Of a stretch of DNA of 64,000 nucleotides, positions 46,312 through 54,419 are shown in pieces. Origin of the DNA: Azoarcus sp. Aa7 (GTDB lineage: Bacteria > Pseudomonadota > Gammaproteobacteria > Burkholderiales > Rhodocyclaceae); NCBI RefSeq assembly GCF_014822185.1, contig NZ_QVLR01000028.1, positions 62,001 to 126,000 on the forward strand, in the 5' to 3' direction. The position numbers and the translations under genes were made by a program. Under the pieces are notes generated by a model. It worked only from the letters and a program-made list of their open reading frames with translations, made no database searches and had not been told where the DNA came from. Each line of letters starts with the position of its first letter. Positions within the stretch are counted from its first letter, which is position 1.

Positions 46312-47085
46312 ATGGCCAAGTCCTACAATACCCTCGACCGTCATTTCACCCTGCCCCACGTCAGGCAGGTCGAAGCATCGCGGCCGCTGCAGTGGCTGCG
46401 CATGGGCTGGGATGACATGCGCGCGAACATGGCTGCGAGCTTGAGCTACGGACTGATCTTCGCCGTGCTCGGCTACCTGATCCTCGCCTACGCGACGGAC
46501 ATGCCTTACCTGTTCACCGCGGCGATCTCCGGCTTCTTCCTCGTCGGCCCGCTGGCCGCGGCTGGCCTGTACGAGATTTCGCGCCGCCACGAGCGCGGCG
46601 AAGACGCAGGCTTTGTCGACTCCGTGAAGGGACTGGCGAAGCACGGCGACCACCTGCTGTACTACGGGGCCTTTCTCGCCTTCGTGCTGCTCGGCTGGGA
46701 GCGCCTGTCTGCGATCCTGTTCGCGCTCTTCTATCACGGCGTTGCGCCGGACATGGCGAACTTCTTCCAGGATGTGTTCCTGTCCGGCGACTACGTGCAT
46801 TTCGTCGTCTCCTACCTCGTCGTCGGCGGTGCGCTTGCCGGCGTAGTGTTCGCGCTGTCCGTGGTGTCGGTGCCGATGCTCATGGACCGCAGCAGCGACA
46901 TGGTGACGGCGATGATGACCAGCGCCCGTGCGGTCGGCTTCAACCTCGGCGCGATGGCGGTATGGGCGGCGCTGATCGTGGTGCTGATCGGGCTCGGCTT
47001 CGCGACGATGATGATCGGCATGGTGGTGCTGCTGCCACTCGTCGGCCATGCCACGTGGCATGCCTACAGGGATCTCGTCGAGTAA
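46312..47085 (+). CDS. DUF2189 family integral membrane protein
   Basis: A 257-aa inner-membrane protein with about six hydrophobic helices (for example residues 42-60, 66-90, 115-135, 160-185 and 205-245). The N-terminal cytoplasmic stretch LPHVRQVEASRPLQWLRMGWDDM is typical of the family, which is common in betaproteobacteria and otherwise uncharacterised. AAGGAGG lies 6 nt before the ATG. It stands alone between purC and prlC. Confidence 0.82.
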   Translation: MAKSYNTLDRHFTLPHVRQVEASRPLQWLRMGWDDMRANMAASLSYGLIFAVLGYLILAYATDMPYLFTAAISGFFLVGPLAAAGLYEISRRHERGEDAGFVDSVKGLAKHGDHLLYYGAFLAFVLLGWERLSAILFALFYHGVAPDMANFFQDVFLSGDYVHFVVSYLVVGGALAGVVFALSVVSVPMLMDRSSDMVTAMMTSARAVGFNLGAMAVWAALIVVLIGLGFATMMIGMVVLLPLVGHATWHAYRDLVE

Positions 47086-47243
47086 GCCGGCAAGCTCGCT
47101 CCCGCGTGCGCCGGCGGCGCCGATCGCCGCGCACGCCCCACGGCCCCTGCGGTTAGAATGACCGGCCGGGGCTGCGCGCGCGCCCGACTCGCAGCGCTGT
47201 TCCCGCCCCTTCCAGAACGATCATTGCGCCAGCCGAGAAACGC

Positions 47244-49301
47244 ATGCCCAATCCCCTGCTCGATTTCACCAGCCTGCCGCGCTTCGACGAGATCCGGCCG
47301 GAACATGTCGCCCCCGCGATCCGCCAGCTCATCGACGAGGACCGCGCGCTGATCGCCGACCTCATCGCCGACCCGGCACCGCCCACGTGGGCCAACTTCG
47401 TCACGCCGCTCACCGAGGAAGGCGAACGCCTCGGCCGCGCGTGGGGCGTGGTCGGCCATCTGCACAGCGTGATGGACGTGCCCGAGTGGCGCGAGGCGTA
47501 CAACGCCCTGCTGCCGGAGGTGTCGAGCTTCTACGCCGAGGTCGGCCAGAATCTGGAGCTGTTCGAAAAGTACCGCCAGCTCTTCAACAGCGCCGAGTAC
47601 GATCAGCTGCCGCCGGTGCGCCGGCGCATCATCGACCACGAGATGCGCGACTTCCGCCTGTCCGGCGCGGAGCTGCCTGACGCCGACAAGCCGCGCTTCA
47701 AGGCGATCCAGGAGGAGATGTCGGCGCTCGCGGCGAAGTTCTCCGAGAACCTGCTCGACGCCACCAACGCTCACGCCGAGTGGATCACCGACGAGGCCGA
47801 ACTCGCCGGCCTGCCCGAAGACGCGCTCGACGCCGCGCGTGCCGCAGCCGAGCGCGAGGGCAAACCGGGCTGGAAGTTCACGCTGCAGATGCCCTCCTAC
47901 CTGCCGGTGATGCAGTACGCCGACAACCAGGCGCTGCGCGAGCGCATGTACCGCGCCTATGCGACGCGCGCGTCCGAACAGGGCAAGGCGGAACTCGACA
48001 ACGGCCCGTTGATCGGGCGCATCCTCGCGCTACGCGCCGAAGAGGCGAAGATGCTGGGCTACGCGAACTACGCCGAGGTGTCGCTGGTCGCGAAGATGGC
48101 CGAGTCGCCCGCGCAGGTGCTCGACTTCCTGCGCGAGCTCGCGGCCAAGGCGAAGCCCTTTGCCGAACGGGATCTCGCCGCGCTGAAGGATTTCGCACGC
48201 ACCGGCCTGGGTTTGGCCCCGCTGCAGCCGTGGGACCTCGCCTACGCGTCGGAGAAACTGCGCCAGGCGCGCTATGCGTTCTCCGAGCAGGAGGTAAAGC
48301 AGTATTTCCCCGAGCCGAAGGTGCTCGAAGGCCTGTTCGGCGTGATCAGGAGCCTGTACGGCGTCGATATCGTCGCCGAGGACGCGCCGAAATGGGATCC
48401 CAGCGCGCATTTCTTCCGTATCGAGAAGGCGGGCGAGACGGTCGGCCACTTCTACCTCGACCTGCATGCGCGCGAGACCAAACGGGGCGGGGCGTGGATG
48501 GATTCGGCGCGCAGCCGCTACTCGAACATGCGCGGCGTGCAGACGCCGGTCGCCTACCTGGTATGCAACTTCCCCGGTCCGGTCGGCGGCAAGCCGGCAA
48601 CCTTCACGCACGACGACGTGCTGACCCTGTTCCACGAATGCGGCCACGGCCTGCACCACCTGCTGACGCGCGTCGATGACCTCGCGGTGTCGGGCATCCA
48701 TGGTGTGGAATGGGACGCGGTCGAGCTGCCCAGCCAGTTCATGGAGAACTTCTGCTGGGAATGGGACGTGCTTTCCGGCATGACCTCCCACGTCGACACC
48801 GGTGCGCCGCTGCCGCGCGAACTCTTCGACAAGATGATCGCGGCGAAGAACTTCCAGGGCGGCATGCAGATGGTGCGCCAGCTCGAATTCTCGATGTTCG
48901 ACCTGCGCCTGCACAGCGAGCCGGATGCATCGACCGGCCCGGTGCCGGTCGAGCAGGTGATGGCGCTGCTCGACGCGGTGCGCCGCGAGGTCGCGGTGAT
49001 GTTCCCGCCCGCCTGGCACCGCTTCCCGCACAGCTTCTCGCATATTTTCGCGGGCGGCTATGCGGCGGGCTACTACAGCTACAAGTGGGCGGAGGTATTG
49101 TCGGCCGACGCGTTCGCGGCCTTCGAGGAGGCCGGTGCGGGCAAGGGGACGCTGCTCGATCGCGACACCGGCGAGCGCTTCTGGCGCGAGATCCTCGCAG
49201 TGGGCGGCAGCCGCCCGGCGCTGGATTCGTTCAAGGCCTTCCGCGGACGCGAACCGCGCGTCGATGCGCTGCTGCGCCACAACGGCATGGTGGAGGCGTA
49301 A
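47244..49301 (+). CDS. prlC: Oligopeptidase A (M3 family zinc metallopeptidase)
   Basis: A cytoplasmic peptidase of 685 aa that degrades signal peptides and short peptides. The zinc site is HECGHGLHHLL (HExxH form), with the downstream Glu in GVEWDAVELPSQFMENF, and the M3 substrate loop FSHIFAGGYAAGYYSYKWAE near the C-terminus. The length is that of the family. The start ATG has only a weak GAG upstream. Confidence 0.94.
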   Translation: MPNPLLDFTSLPRFDEIRPEHVAPAIRQLIDEDRALIADLIADPAPPTWANFVTPLTEEGERLGRAWGVVGHLHSVMDVPEWREAYNALLPEVSSFYAEVGQNLELFEKYRQLFNSAEYDQLPPVRRRIIDHEMRDFRLSGAELPDADKPRFKAIQEEMSALAAKFSENLLDATNAHAEWITDEAELAGLPEDALDAARAAAEREGKPGWKFTLQMPSYLPVMQYADNQALRERMYRAYATRASEQGKAELDNGPLIGRILALRAEEAKMLGYANYAEVSLVAKMAESPAQVLDFLRELAAKAKPFAERDLAALKDFARTGLGLAPLQPWDLAYASEKLRQARYAFSEQEVKQYFPEPKVLEGLFGVIRSLYGVDIVAEDAPKWDPSAHFFRIEKAGETVGHFYLDLHARETKRGGAWMDSARSRYSNMRGVQTPVAYLVCNFPGPVGGKPATFTHDDVLTLFHECGHGLHHLLTRVDDLAVSGIHGVEWDAVELPSQFMENFCWEWDVLSGMTSHVDTGAPLPRELFDKMIAAKNFQGGMQMVRQLEFSMFDLRLHSEPDASTGPVPVEQVMALLDAVRREVAVMFPPAWHRFPHSFSHIFAGGYAAGYYSYKWAEVLSADAFAAFEEAGAGKGTLLDRDTGERFWREILAVGGSRPALDSFKAFRGREPRVDALLRHNGMVEA

Positions 49302-49340
49302 GCGCCTGACGGGGGCGCTGCCCTGCAGCGCTCCCGCGCA

Positions 49341-49520
49341 TCACTGCATCGCGGCGTGACCTTCGAACACGCGGTCCTGCACATGGACGGGAACGCCGCG
49401 CTCGGTCATGTTCGTTCGCGCATTCGCCCGGTCGCCGCCGCGGGCGAGATACTGGACGATCGTTTCCACGTACTGGCGCATCACCCAATCGATGCGCTGC
49501 TCCAATCCAGGATTTTCCAC
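49341..49520 (-). CDS. Small hypothetical protein (59 aa)
   Basis: A short gene starting with GTG, supported by GGAG 7 nt upstream in a GGAGGGGGAG run. The product is soluble and charged: ENPGLEQRIDWVMRQYVET and IVQYLARGGDRANART look helical, then MTERGVPVHVQDRVFEG. It is convergent with prlC and opposite in direction to the DUF3617 gene. I do not recognise a family; the clean Shine-Dalgarno and protein-like composition argue that it is real. Confidence 0.55.
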   Translation of the reverse strand: MENPGLEQRIDWVMRQYVETIVQYLARGGDRANARTNMTERGVPVHVQDRVFEGHAAMQ

Positions 49521-49802
49521 GATCGAACTCCCCCTCCGGGACGCCCTCACGAACGCCAATCCCTCACGCCCTGTCCGGTTCATCCAGCGCATGATTCGCG
49601 TCATTCTTTCAGAAAATAATAAATTGCCGGCGATACAAACGGATGCCAAATCGCGCACATCGGCGGTACAAAACGGTGTAAAAGCGCGGAATACACGCGT
49701 CCTACACGCGTGAACGCTGCCACCGATACGTCCTCGCGGGGCAATCGCACGGAACCGCGGGTGCCTTCGTGCCGTCAAACGAGCCACTTCAAGAACACTG
49801 CT

Positions 49803-50345
49803 ATGGACCGCAATTCCTCCCGCAAGTTTTCCCTCGCACTGGGCCTCGTCGCATGCAGCATGGCCTGCGCAGTGCAGGCTGCCGACATCCGCCCTGGGCT
49901 GTGGGAGTTCCGCTCGACGCGACTCAACATCGGCGGCCTGCCCGACCTGTCCTCGCAGATGGCGCAGGCCCAGCAGTACCTCCGCAGCCTGCCCCCCGAC
50001 ATGCGGCGCATGGTCGAGCAGCAGATGGCGGCACGCGGCGTCAGCCTCGGCAACGACGGCGCCGCGCGCAGCTGCATCACGCCCGAACAGGCGAAATCCG
50101 ACACCATCTATTCGGGCAAGACCGAAGGCAGCTGCACGCTCGACAAGGTCGTGAAATCCGGCAGCACCGTACGCGGCCAGCTCACCTGCACGCAACCCAC
50201 TGCCACGGGCAACTTCGAGGCACACGTCCAGACGCCCGAGCGCTTCACGACGCGGGTGCACATGAACTCCCAGCGCGGAGACATGCAAATGGACACGGAC
50301 GCGCGTTGGCTCGGCCCAGACTGCGCCGCGCCGCGCCGGGGCTGA
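49803..50345 (+). CDS. Secreted DUF3617-domain protein
   Basis: A 180-aa exported protein: signal peptide about 1-28 (CAVQAA), then the family pattern DIRPGLWEF, cysteines in ARSCITPEQA and GSCTLDKV, and a Thr-rich end (LTCTQPTATGNFEAHV). DUF3617 proteins are periplasmic and of unknown function. The ATG at 49803 is chosen because it opens on the signal peptide. The 282 bp before it include an A/T-rich stretch (about 49605-49640) that may hold the promoter. Confidence 0.8.
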   Translation: MDRNSSRKFSLALGLVACSMACAVQAADIRPGLWEFRSTRLNIGGLPDLSSQMAQAQQYLRSLPPDMRRMVEQQMAARGVSLGNDGAARSCITPEQAKSDTIYSGKTEGSCTLDKVVKSGSTVRGQLTCTQPTATGNFEAHVQTPERFTTRVHMNSQRGDMQMDTDARWLGPDCAAPRRG

Positions 50346-50661
50346 AGCGCTCCCCAGCGATCGCACGAATACGGGCCCGCGCGGCGCCGGCCGGCGATGC
50401 AGGCTCCGTAGGGCGGATGAGCCGCAGGCCGAGTTTGCCAACTGCGCCGCCGCATGTCCATGATCACCTCCGCCATGCGGCGGAAGGCGCTGCGCTTTTC
50501 CGCCCTACGCCGGCCTGCACGGCGCTTGACCCGGATAACTGTATCTACGGGAATTCGTGCGATTACTCTGACGCCCCCACAGCAACGGAGAGCTCGGGCA
50601 GAATGCCGGCATTGCGGAGGCCGCGTCCTCGCGCGCCCACTCGTCACCAAGCCGTCACCCC
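50346..50661. other. 316-bp intergenic region before xthA
   Basis: No gene is visible. The centre (50407-50509) is a palindromic repeat listed separately. The right part has TTGACC (50526-50531) as a possible -35 for xthA without a clear -10. Confidence 0.7.
50407..50509. repeat. Palindromic intergenic repeat (REP/MITE-like)
   Basis: A 103-bp element bounded by 11-bp perfect inverted ends CGTAGGGCGGA (50407-50417) and TCCGCCCTACG (50499-50509), with an inner 10-bp inverted repeat CCGCCGCATG/CATGCGGCGG (50447-50456, 50474-50483). The GTAGGGCGGAT...TCCGCCCTAC layout resembles dispersed intergenic repeats of proteobacteria. It has no coding capacity. Confidence 0.75.
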
Positions 50662-51423
50662 ATGAAGATCGCCACCTGGAACGTCAACTCCCTCAAGGTC
50701 CGCCTGCCCCACGTGCTCGACTGGCTCGCCGCCAACCGGCCGGATGCCCTGTGCCTGCAGGAGCTCAAGATGGAGGACAAGGCCTTCCCCGCCGCCGAAC
50801 TCGAGGCGGCCGGCTACCGCGCGGTGTTCAACGGCCAGAAGACTTACAACGGCGTCGCGATCCTCAGCCCGCAGGCCCCGGATGAAACGATGCGCGACAT
50901 TCCCGGCTTCGCCGACGAACAGAAGCGCATCATCGCCGCCACCATCGGCGGCGTGCGCGTCGTCAGCGCCTACTTTCCCAACGGTCAGGCCGTCGGCTCG
51001 GACAAGTTCGAATACAAACTGCGCTGGCTCGCCGCCCTCACCGACTGGCTGCACGAAGAGATGAAGACCCACGAGCGCCTCGTGCTCGCCGGCGACTTCA
51101 ACATCGCGCCCGAGGACCGCGACGCCCACCCCGACTGGAAGGAAGAGATACACGTCTCGCAGCCCGAACGGGCCGCATTCGCCGCGCTGACGGAACTGGG
51201 CCTCGCCGACGCCTTCCGCCTCTTCGAGCAGCCGGAGAAGAGCTATTCGTGGTGGGATTACCGCATGGGCGCGTTCCGTCGCAACTTCGGCCTGCGCATC
51301 GACCACATCCTCGTCTCGCAGGCGCTGCGCGGAAACTGCCGCAGCTGCGCGATAGACAAGACCCCGCGCAAGCTCGAACGCCCCTCCGACCACGCCCCGG
51401 TGGTCGTCGAACTCGACCTGTAG
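50662..51423 (+). CDS. xthA: Exodeoxyribonuclease III
   Basis: A DNA-repair AP endonuclease and 3'-exonuclease of 253 aa. Motifs of the family: MKIATWNVNSLKVRLPHV, LCLQELKMED (Mg ligand Glu), VVSAYFPNGQ, LAGDFNIAPEDRD and SDHAPVVVELDL (catalytic His/Asp). It lies 12 bp before the Crp-family regulator gene, so the two may be co-transcribed. Confidence 0.95.
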   Translation: MKIATWNVNSLKVRLPHVLDWLAANRPDALCLQELKMEDKAFPAAELEAAGYRAVFNGQKTYNGVAILSPQAPDETMRDIPGFADEQKRIIAATIGGVRVVSAYFPNGQAVGSDKFEYKLRWLAALTDWLHEEMKTHERLVLAGDFNIAPEDRDAHPDWKEEIHVSQPERAAFAALTELGLADAFRLFEQPEKSYSWWDYRMGAFRRNFGLRIDHILVSQALRGNCRSCAIDKTPRKLERPSDHAPVVVELDL

Positions 51424-51435
51424 GCACCACCCGCC

Positions 51436-52113
51436 ATGATCACGCCGACTCCGGATACCGCCCTCGCCGCCGCCCACTACCCGATGATCGCGGCGCTGCC
51501 CGAAGCCGCGCGCCGGCGCCTGCTCGCAGCCGGGCGCTGGGCACGCGTGCCGGCCGGCACCCTGCTGTTCGACGACCGCCAAGCCTGCGAAGGCTTTCCC
51601 TTCGTCGTCGAAGGCTCGGTGCGCGTCGTCAAGTGCGCGCCGAACGGGCGCGAGCTGCCGCTGTACCGCGTCACGCCGGGCGAGACCTGCATCATCTCCT
51701 CGTCCTGCCTGCTCGGACACGAGGACTACAACGCGCGCGGCATCGCCGAGACCGACACCGTGCTGCTGATGCTGCCCAAGCCCGAGTTCGACGCGCTGCT
51801 CGCCGAACCGGCCTTCCGCAGCTTCGTGTTCCACCTCTTCGCCGAGCGCATCGCCGACCTGATGCAGCTCATCGAGGAAGTCGCCTTCCACCGCCTCGAC
51901 CAGCGCCTCGCCGCCCAGCTCCTCGGCAAGGGACGCCTCCTGCACGTCACGCACCAGCAACTCGCCGACGAGCTCGGCAGCGTGCGCGAATTCGTCAGCC
52001 GCCTGCTCAAGGGCTTCGCCGCGCAGGGCCTGGTGAAGCTGTCGCGCGAACAGGTCGAGATCCTCGACCCCGCAGGCCTGCGCCGCATCGCGAGCGACGG
52101 CCGGCAGACCTGA
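51436..52113 (+). CDS. Crp/Fnr-family transcriptional regulator
   Basis: A 225-aa regulator with an N-terminal cyclic-nucleotide-type beta-roll (about 20-130) and a C-terminal helix-turn-helix (about 170-205; THQQLADELGSVREFVSRLL). It lacks the N-terminal FNR cysteines, but has cysteines at 51, 67, 85 and 91, the last two within CIISSSCLLGHEDYN, so a redox- or sulfur-type signal is possible. The cAMP-binding motif is not conserved. A perfect TGTAA-N6-TTACA palindrome lies directly after its stop, upstream of the DUF2892 gene, its likely target. Confidence 0.88.
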   Translation: MITPTPDTALAAAHYPMIAALPEAARRRLLAAGRWARVPAGTLLFDDRQACEGFPFVVEGSVRVVKCAPNGRELPLYRVTPGETCIISSSCLLGHEDYNARGIAETDTVLLMLPKPEFDALLAEPAFRSFVFHLFAERIADLMQLIEEVAFHRLDQRLAAQLLGKGRLLHVTHQQLADELGSVREFVSRLLKGFAAQGLVKLSREQVEILDPAGLRRIASDGRQT

Positions 52114-52126
52114 GCGCCTGGGGCTG

Positions 52127-52142
52127 TGTAACCGAGGTTACA
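52127..52142. promoter_or_regulatory. Crp/Fnr-type operator TGTAA-N6-TTACA
   Basis: A perfect palindrome TGTAACC-GA-GGTTACA, 14 bp after the regulator stop and 62 bp before the DUF2892 ATG. Its spacing (5-bp half-sites, 6-bp centre) matches Crp-family operators. A weak -10 (TGAAAT, 52164-52169) would place the site near -41, the activator position. Confidence 0.7.
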
Positions 52143-52204
52143 GACCGGCGGGCCGGCGAGTGTTGAAATACGCTCGCAAACCTGGACAACCCCCGGAGAA
52201 AATC

Positions 52205-52399
52205 ATGAATGCAAACGTCGGCGGTATCGACAAGATCCTTCGCATCGTCGCGGGCCTGGTCCTGATCGCTCTCGCGATCATGGGCATCGGCGCCCCCTGG
52301 ACCTGGATCGGCGTCGTGCCCCTCGCCACCGGCCTGATGGGCTGGTGCCCGGCCTACTCGATCTTCGGCCTCAACACCTGCCCGATGAAGAAGGCCTGA
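52205..52399 (+). CDS. DUF2892 (YgaP-like) small membrane protein
   Basis: A 64-aa membrane protein with two hydrophobic helices (about 10-27 and 30-45) and the family signature GWCPAYSIFG followed by NTCPMKK. The same domain forms the membrane part of E. coli YgaP, a rhodanese. The ATG at 52205 has GGAGA 6 nt upstream. It stands behind the Crp-type operator and ends before a strong terminator, so it is probably a single-gene transcript controlled by the neighbouring regulator. Confidence 0.88.
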   Translation: MNANVGGIDKILRIVAGLVLIALAIMGIGAPWTWIGVVPLATGLMGWCPAYSIFGLNTCPMKKA

Positions 52400-52419
52400 A
52401 CGTCCTTCGCGACGTCGCA

Positions 52420-52445
52420 AAAAAGCCGGGGCGACCCGGCTTTTT
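52420..52445. terminator. Terminator between DUF2892 gene and ksgA
   Basis: An 11-bp stem AAAAAGCCGGG/CCCGGCTTTTT with a GCGA loop, flanked by A- and T-runs; works for both convergent genes. Confidence 0.92.
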
Positions 52446-52473
52446 GTCGTTTACGGCTCGGAGTCCTCCCGAA

Positions 52474-53259
52474 CTAGGCCGAGACACCCTTCTTGGCGAC
52501 ATGGTTCGCGATATTGACATAGTCCGTGACGCTCAGCCGCTCGCCGCGCAGCCCCGAATCCACGCCCAAGGCCGCGAAGTCCTGCTCGTCGAGAAAGTCT
52601 CGCAGCGTATTGCGCAGCGTCTTGCGCCGCTGGCCGAAGGCCGCCGCGACGATGCGGCCGAGCAGCTCCTCGTCCTCCGCGCCGAGCTGCTCGGGCGGCA
52701 GCGGCACCATGCGCACGATGCTGGAAGTCACCTTCGGCGCCGGGCGGAACGCCCCCGGCGGCACGTCGAAAAGGCGCCCCATGCGGAACCGGTACTGCAG
52801 CATCACCGACAGGCGTCCGTACTCCTCGGTCCCTGGCTCGGCCACCATGCGCATCACGACCTCCTTCTGCAGCATGAAGGTCATGTCCGTGACGCTCTCG
52901 GCGAAGGACGCGAGATGGAACAGCAGCGGCGTCGAGATGTTGTACGGCAGGTTGCCCACCACGCGCAGCGGCGCGCCCAGGGTGCCGAAATCGAACTTCA
53001 GCGCATCGCCCTCGTGGATCGTCAGGCGCTCCGGCGTGTAGCGCTCCTTCAGGCGCGCGATCAGGTCGCGGTCGATCTCGACCACGTGCATGTGCCCGAG
53101 GCGCTCGACCAGCGGATCGGTCATTGCCGCGAGCCCCGGACCGATCTCGACGATCGTGTCGCCAACGGCAGGGCGGATCGCATCGACGATCTTGCGGATG
53201 ATGTTGGGGTCGGACAGGAAGTTCTGCCCGAAACGCTTGCGGGCGTGGTGCTCGGTCAT
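52474..53259 (-). CDS. ksgA: 16S rRNA (adenine(1518)-N6/adenine(1519)-N6)-dimethyltransferase
   Basis: Dimethylates two adenines in 16S rRNA helix 45 during 30S maturation. The product is 261 aa. Motifs are [10 protein letters not shown] at the N-terminus, [11 protein letters not shown] (SAM), [21 protein letters not shown] (catalytic NLPY) and the C-terminal [12 protein letters not shown]. It is the last gene of the lptD-surA-pdxA-ksgA run, 167 bp after pdxA, with a long hairpin in that gap. Confidence 0.95.
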   Translation of the reverse strand: MTEHHARKRFGQNFLSDPNIIRKIVDAIRPAVGDTIVEIGPGLAAMTDPLVERLGHMHVVEIDRDLIARLKERYTPERLTIHEGDALKFDFGTLGAPLRVVGNLPYNISTPLLFHLASFAESVTDMTFMLQKEVVMRMVAEPGTEEYGRLSVMLQYRFRMGRLFDVPPGAFRPAPKVTSSIVRMVPLPPEQLGAEDEELLGRIVAAAFGQRRKTLRNTLRDFLDEQDFAALGVDSGLRGERLSVTDYVNIANHVAKKGVSA

Positions 53260-53314
53260 TCGATATCTCTACAGGTTGTCGGCGACGCCGAAGCGGCAGT
53301 GCTTCCGTGATGCA

Positions 53315-53390
53315 GCCCGCGCGATGGCGGCTTTCGGGCCGAGGCGTCCGCCACGCGCCAACGAGGACCGGAAGCCGCCGTCGCGCGGGC
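53315..53390. repeat. 26-bp inverted repeat in the pdxA-ksgA gap
   Basis: Arms at 53315-53340 and 53365-53390 match at 23 of 26 positions around a 24-nt loop. On the plus strand two of the three mismatches would be G-U pairs in RNA. The gap otherwise holds no gene. Confidence 0.8.
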
Positions 53391-53426
53391 GGGTCGACCG
53401 GCACTCAGGTTCAAAGAATCCGGCGT

Positions 53427-54413
53427 TCAGCCGCGCCCACGCGCCATTGCCATCGCCAGCTCGACCGCCGCGAACAGGCTGCCCGGATCGGCCCTTCCCG
53501 TTCCGGCGAGGTCCAGCGCCGTGCCGTGATCGACTGATGTGCGGATGATCGGCAGGCCCAGCGTCACGTTCACGCCGCCACCGAAGCTCGCGTGCTTCAA
53601 CACCGGCAGGCCCTGGTCGTGGTACATCGCCAGCACCGCATCGCCCTGTTCCAGCGTGTGCGGCACGAACAGCGTGTCGGCAGGCAGCGGCCCGGCGAGC
53701 TGCATGCCCTCGCCGCGCAGCTTCTCCAGCACCGGCGTGATCACCTCGATCTCCTCGCGCCCCATATGGCCGCCCTCGCCCGCATGCGGATTCAGGCCGG
53801 CGACGAGGATGCGCGGCGCCGTCAGGCCGAAATGCCGCACCAGGTCGCCGTGCAGGATGCGCAGCGTCGCCTCCAGCAACTCGCGCGTGATCGCCGCAGG
53901 CACCGCCGCGAGCGGCAGGTGCGTCGTCGCCAGCGCAACGCGCATGCCACCGCCAACCAGCATCATCACCACCAGCGGCGTGCCGGTATGCTCGGCGAGG
54001 TACTCGGTATGCCCGCTGAAGGGCACCCCGGCGTCGTTGATGACGCCCTTGTGCACCGGCGCCGTCACCATCCCGGCGAACTCGCCGCTGCGGCAGCCCG
54101 CCAGCGCGCGGTCGAGCAGCGCGAGCACGTAGGGGGCGTTTGCCGCGTCGAGCACGCCGGCGCGCGCCGGCACGGCCAACGGAACGTGCAGCACCTCGAG
54201 TGCGTTCTCCGGCGCCGCATCGCATGCGGGATCGAAGGGCACGACCGCGACGCGGCCACCGGCACGCTCGCGGATCAGCCCGATGTCGCCGAGGACGACG
54301 GTACGCACCGGCCAGTCGCGCCCGGCCAGATGCGCGCACAGCTCGGGGCCGACACCGGCCGGCTCGCCGCTCGTGACGGCTAGGACAGGCAACCTCGTGG
54401 GCAGCCCCGGCAC
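53427..54413 (-). CDS. pdxA: 4-hydroxythreonine-4-phosphate dehydrogenase
   Basis: An NAD-dependent enzyme of pyridoxal-phosphate synthesis, 328 aa. Motifs are TSGEPAGVGPELC, MVTAPVHKGVIND, FSGHTEYLAEHTG, the metal-binding GLNPHAGEGGHMGREE, and AMYHDQGLPVLKH followed by RTSVDHGTALDLAG. The start is a GTG with GGAG 9 nt upstream, 6 bp after the surA stop, so translation is likely coupled. Confidence 0.95.
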   Translation of the reverse strand: MPGLPTRLPVLAVTSGEPAGVGPELCAHLAGRDWPVRTVVLGDIGLIRERAGGRVAVVPFDPACDAAPENALEVLHVPLAVPARAGVLDAANAPYVLALLDRALAGCRSGEFAGMVTAPVHKGVINDAGVPFSGHTEYLAEHTGTPLVVMMLVGGGMRVALATTHLPLAAVPAAITRELLEATLRILHGDLVRHFGLTAPRILVAGLNPHAGEGGHMGREEIEVITPVLEKLRGEGMQLAGPLPADTLFVPHTLEQGDAVLAMYHDQGLPVLKHASFGGGVNVTLGLPIIRTSVDHGTALDLAGTGRADPGSLFAAVELAMAMARGRG

Positions 54414-54419
54414 GCCGGC

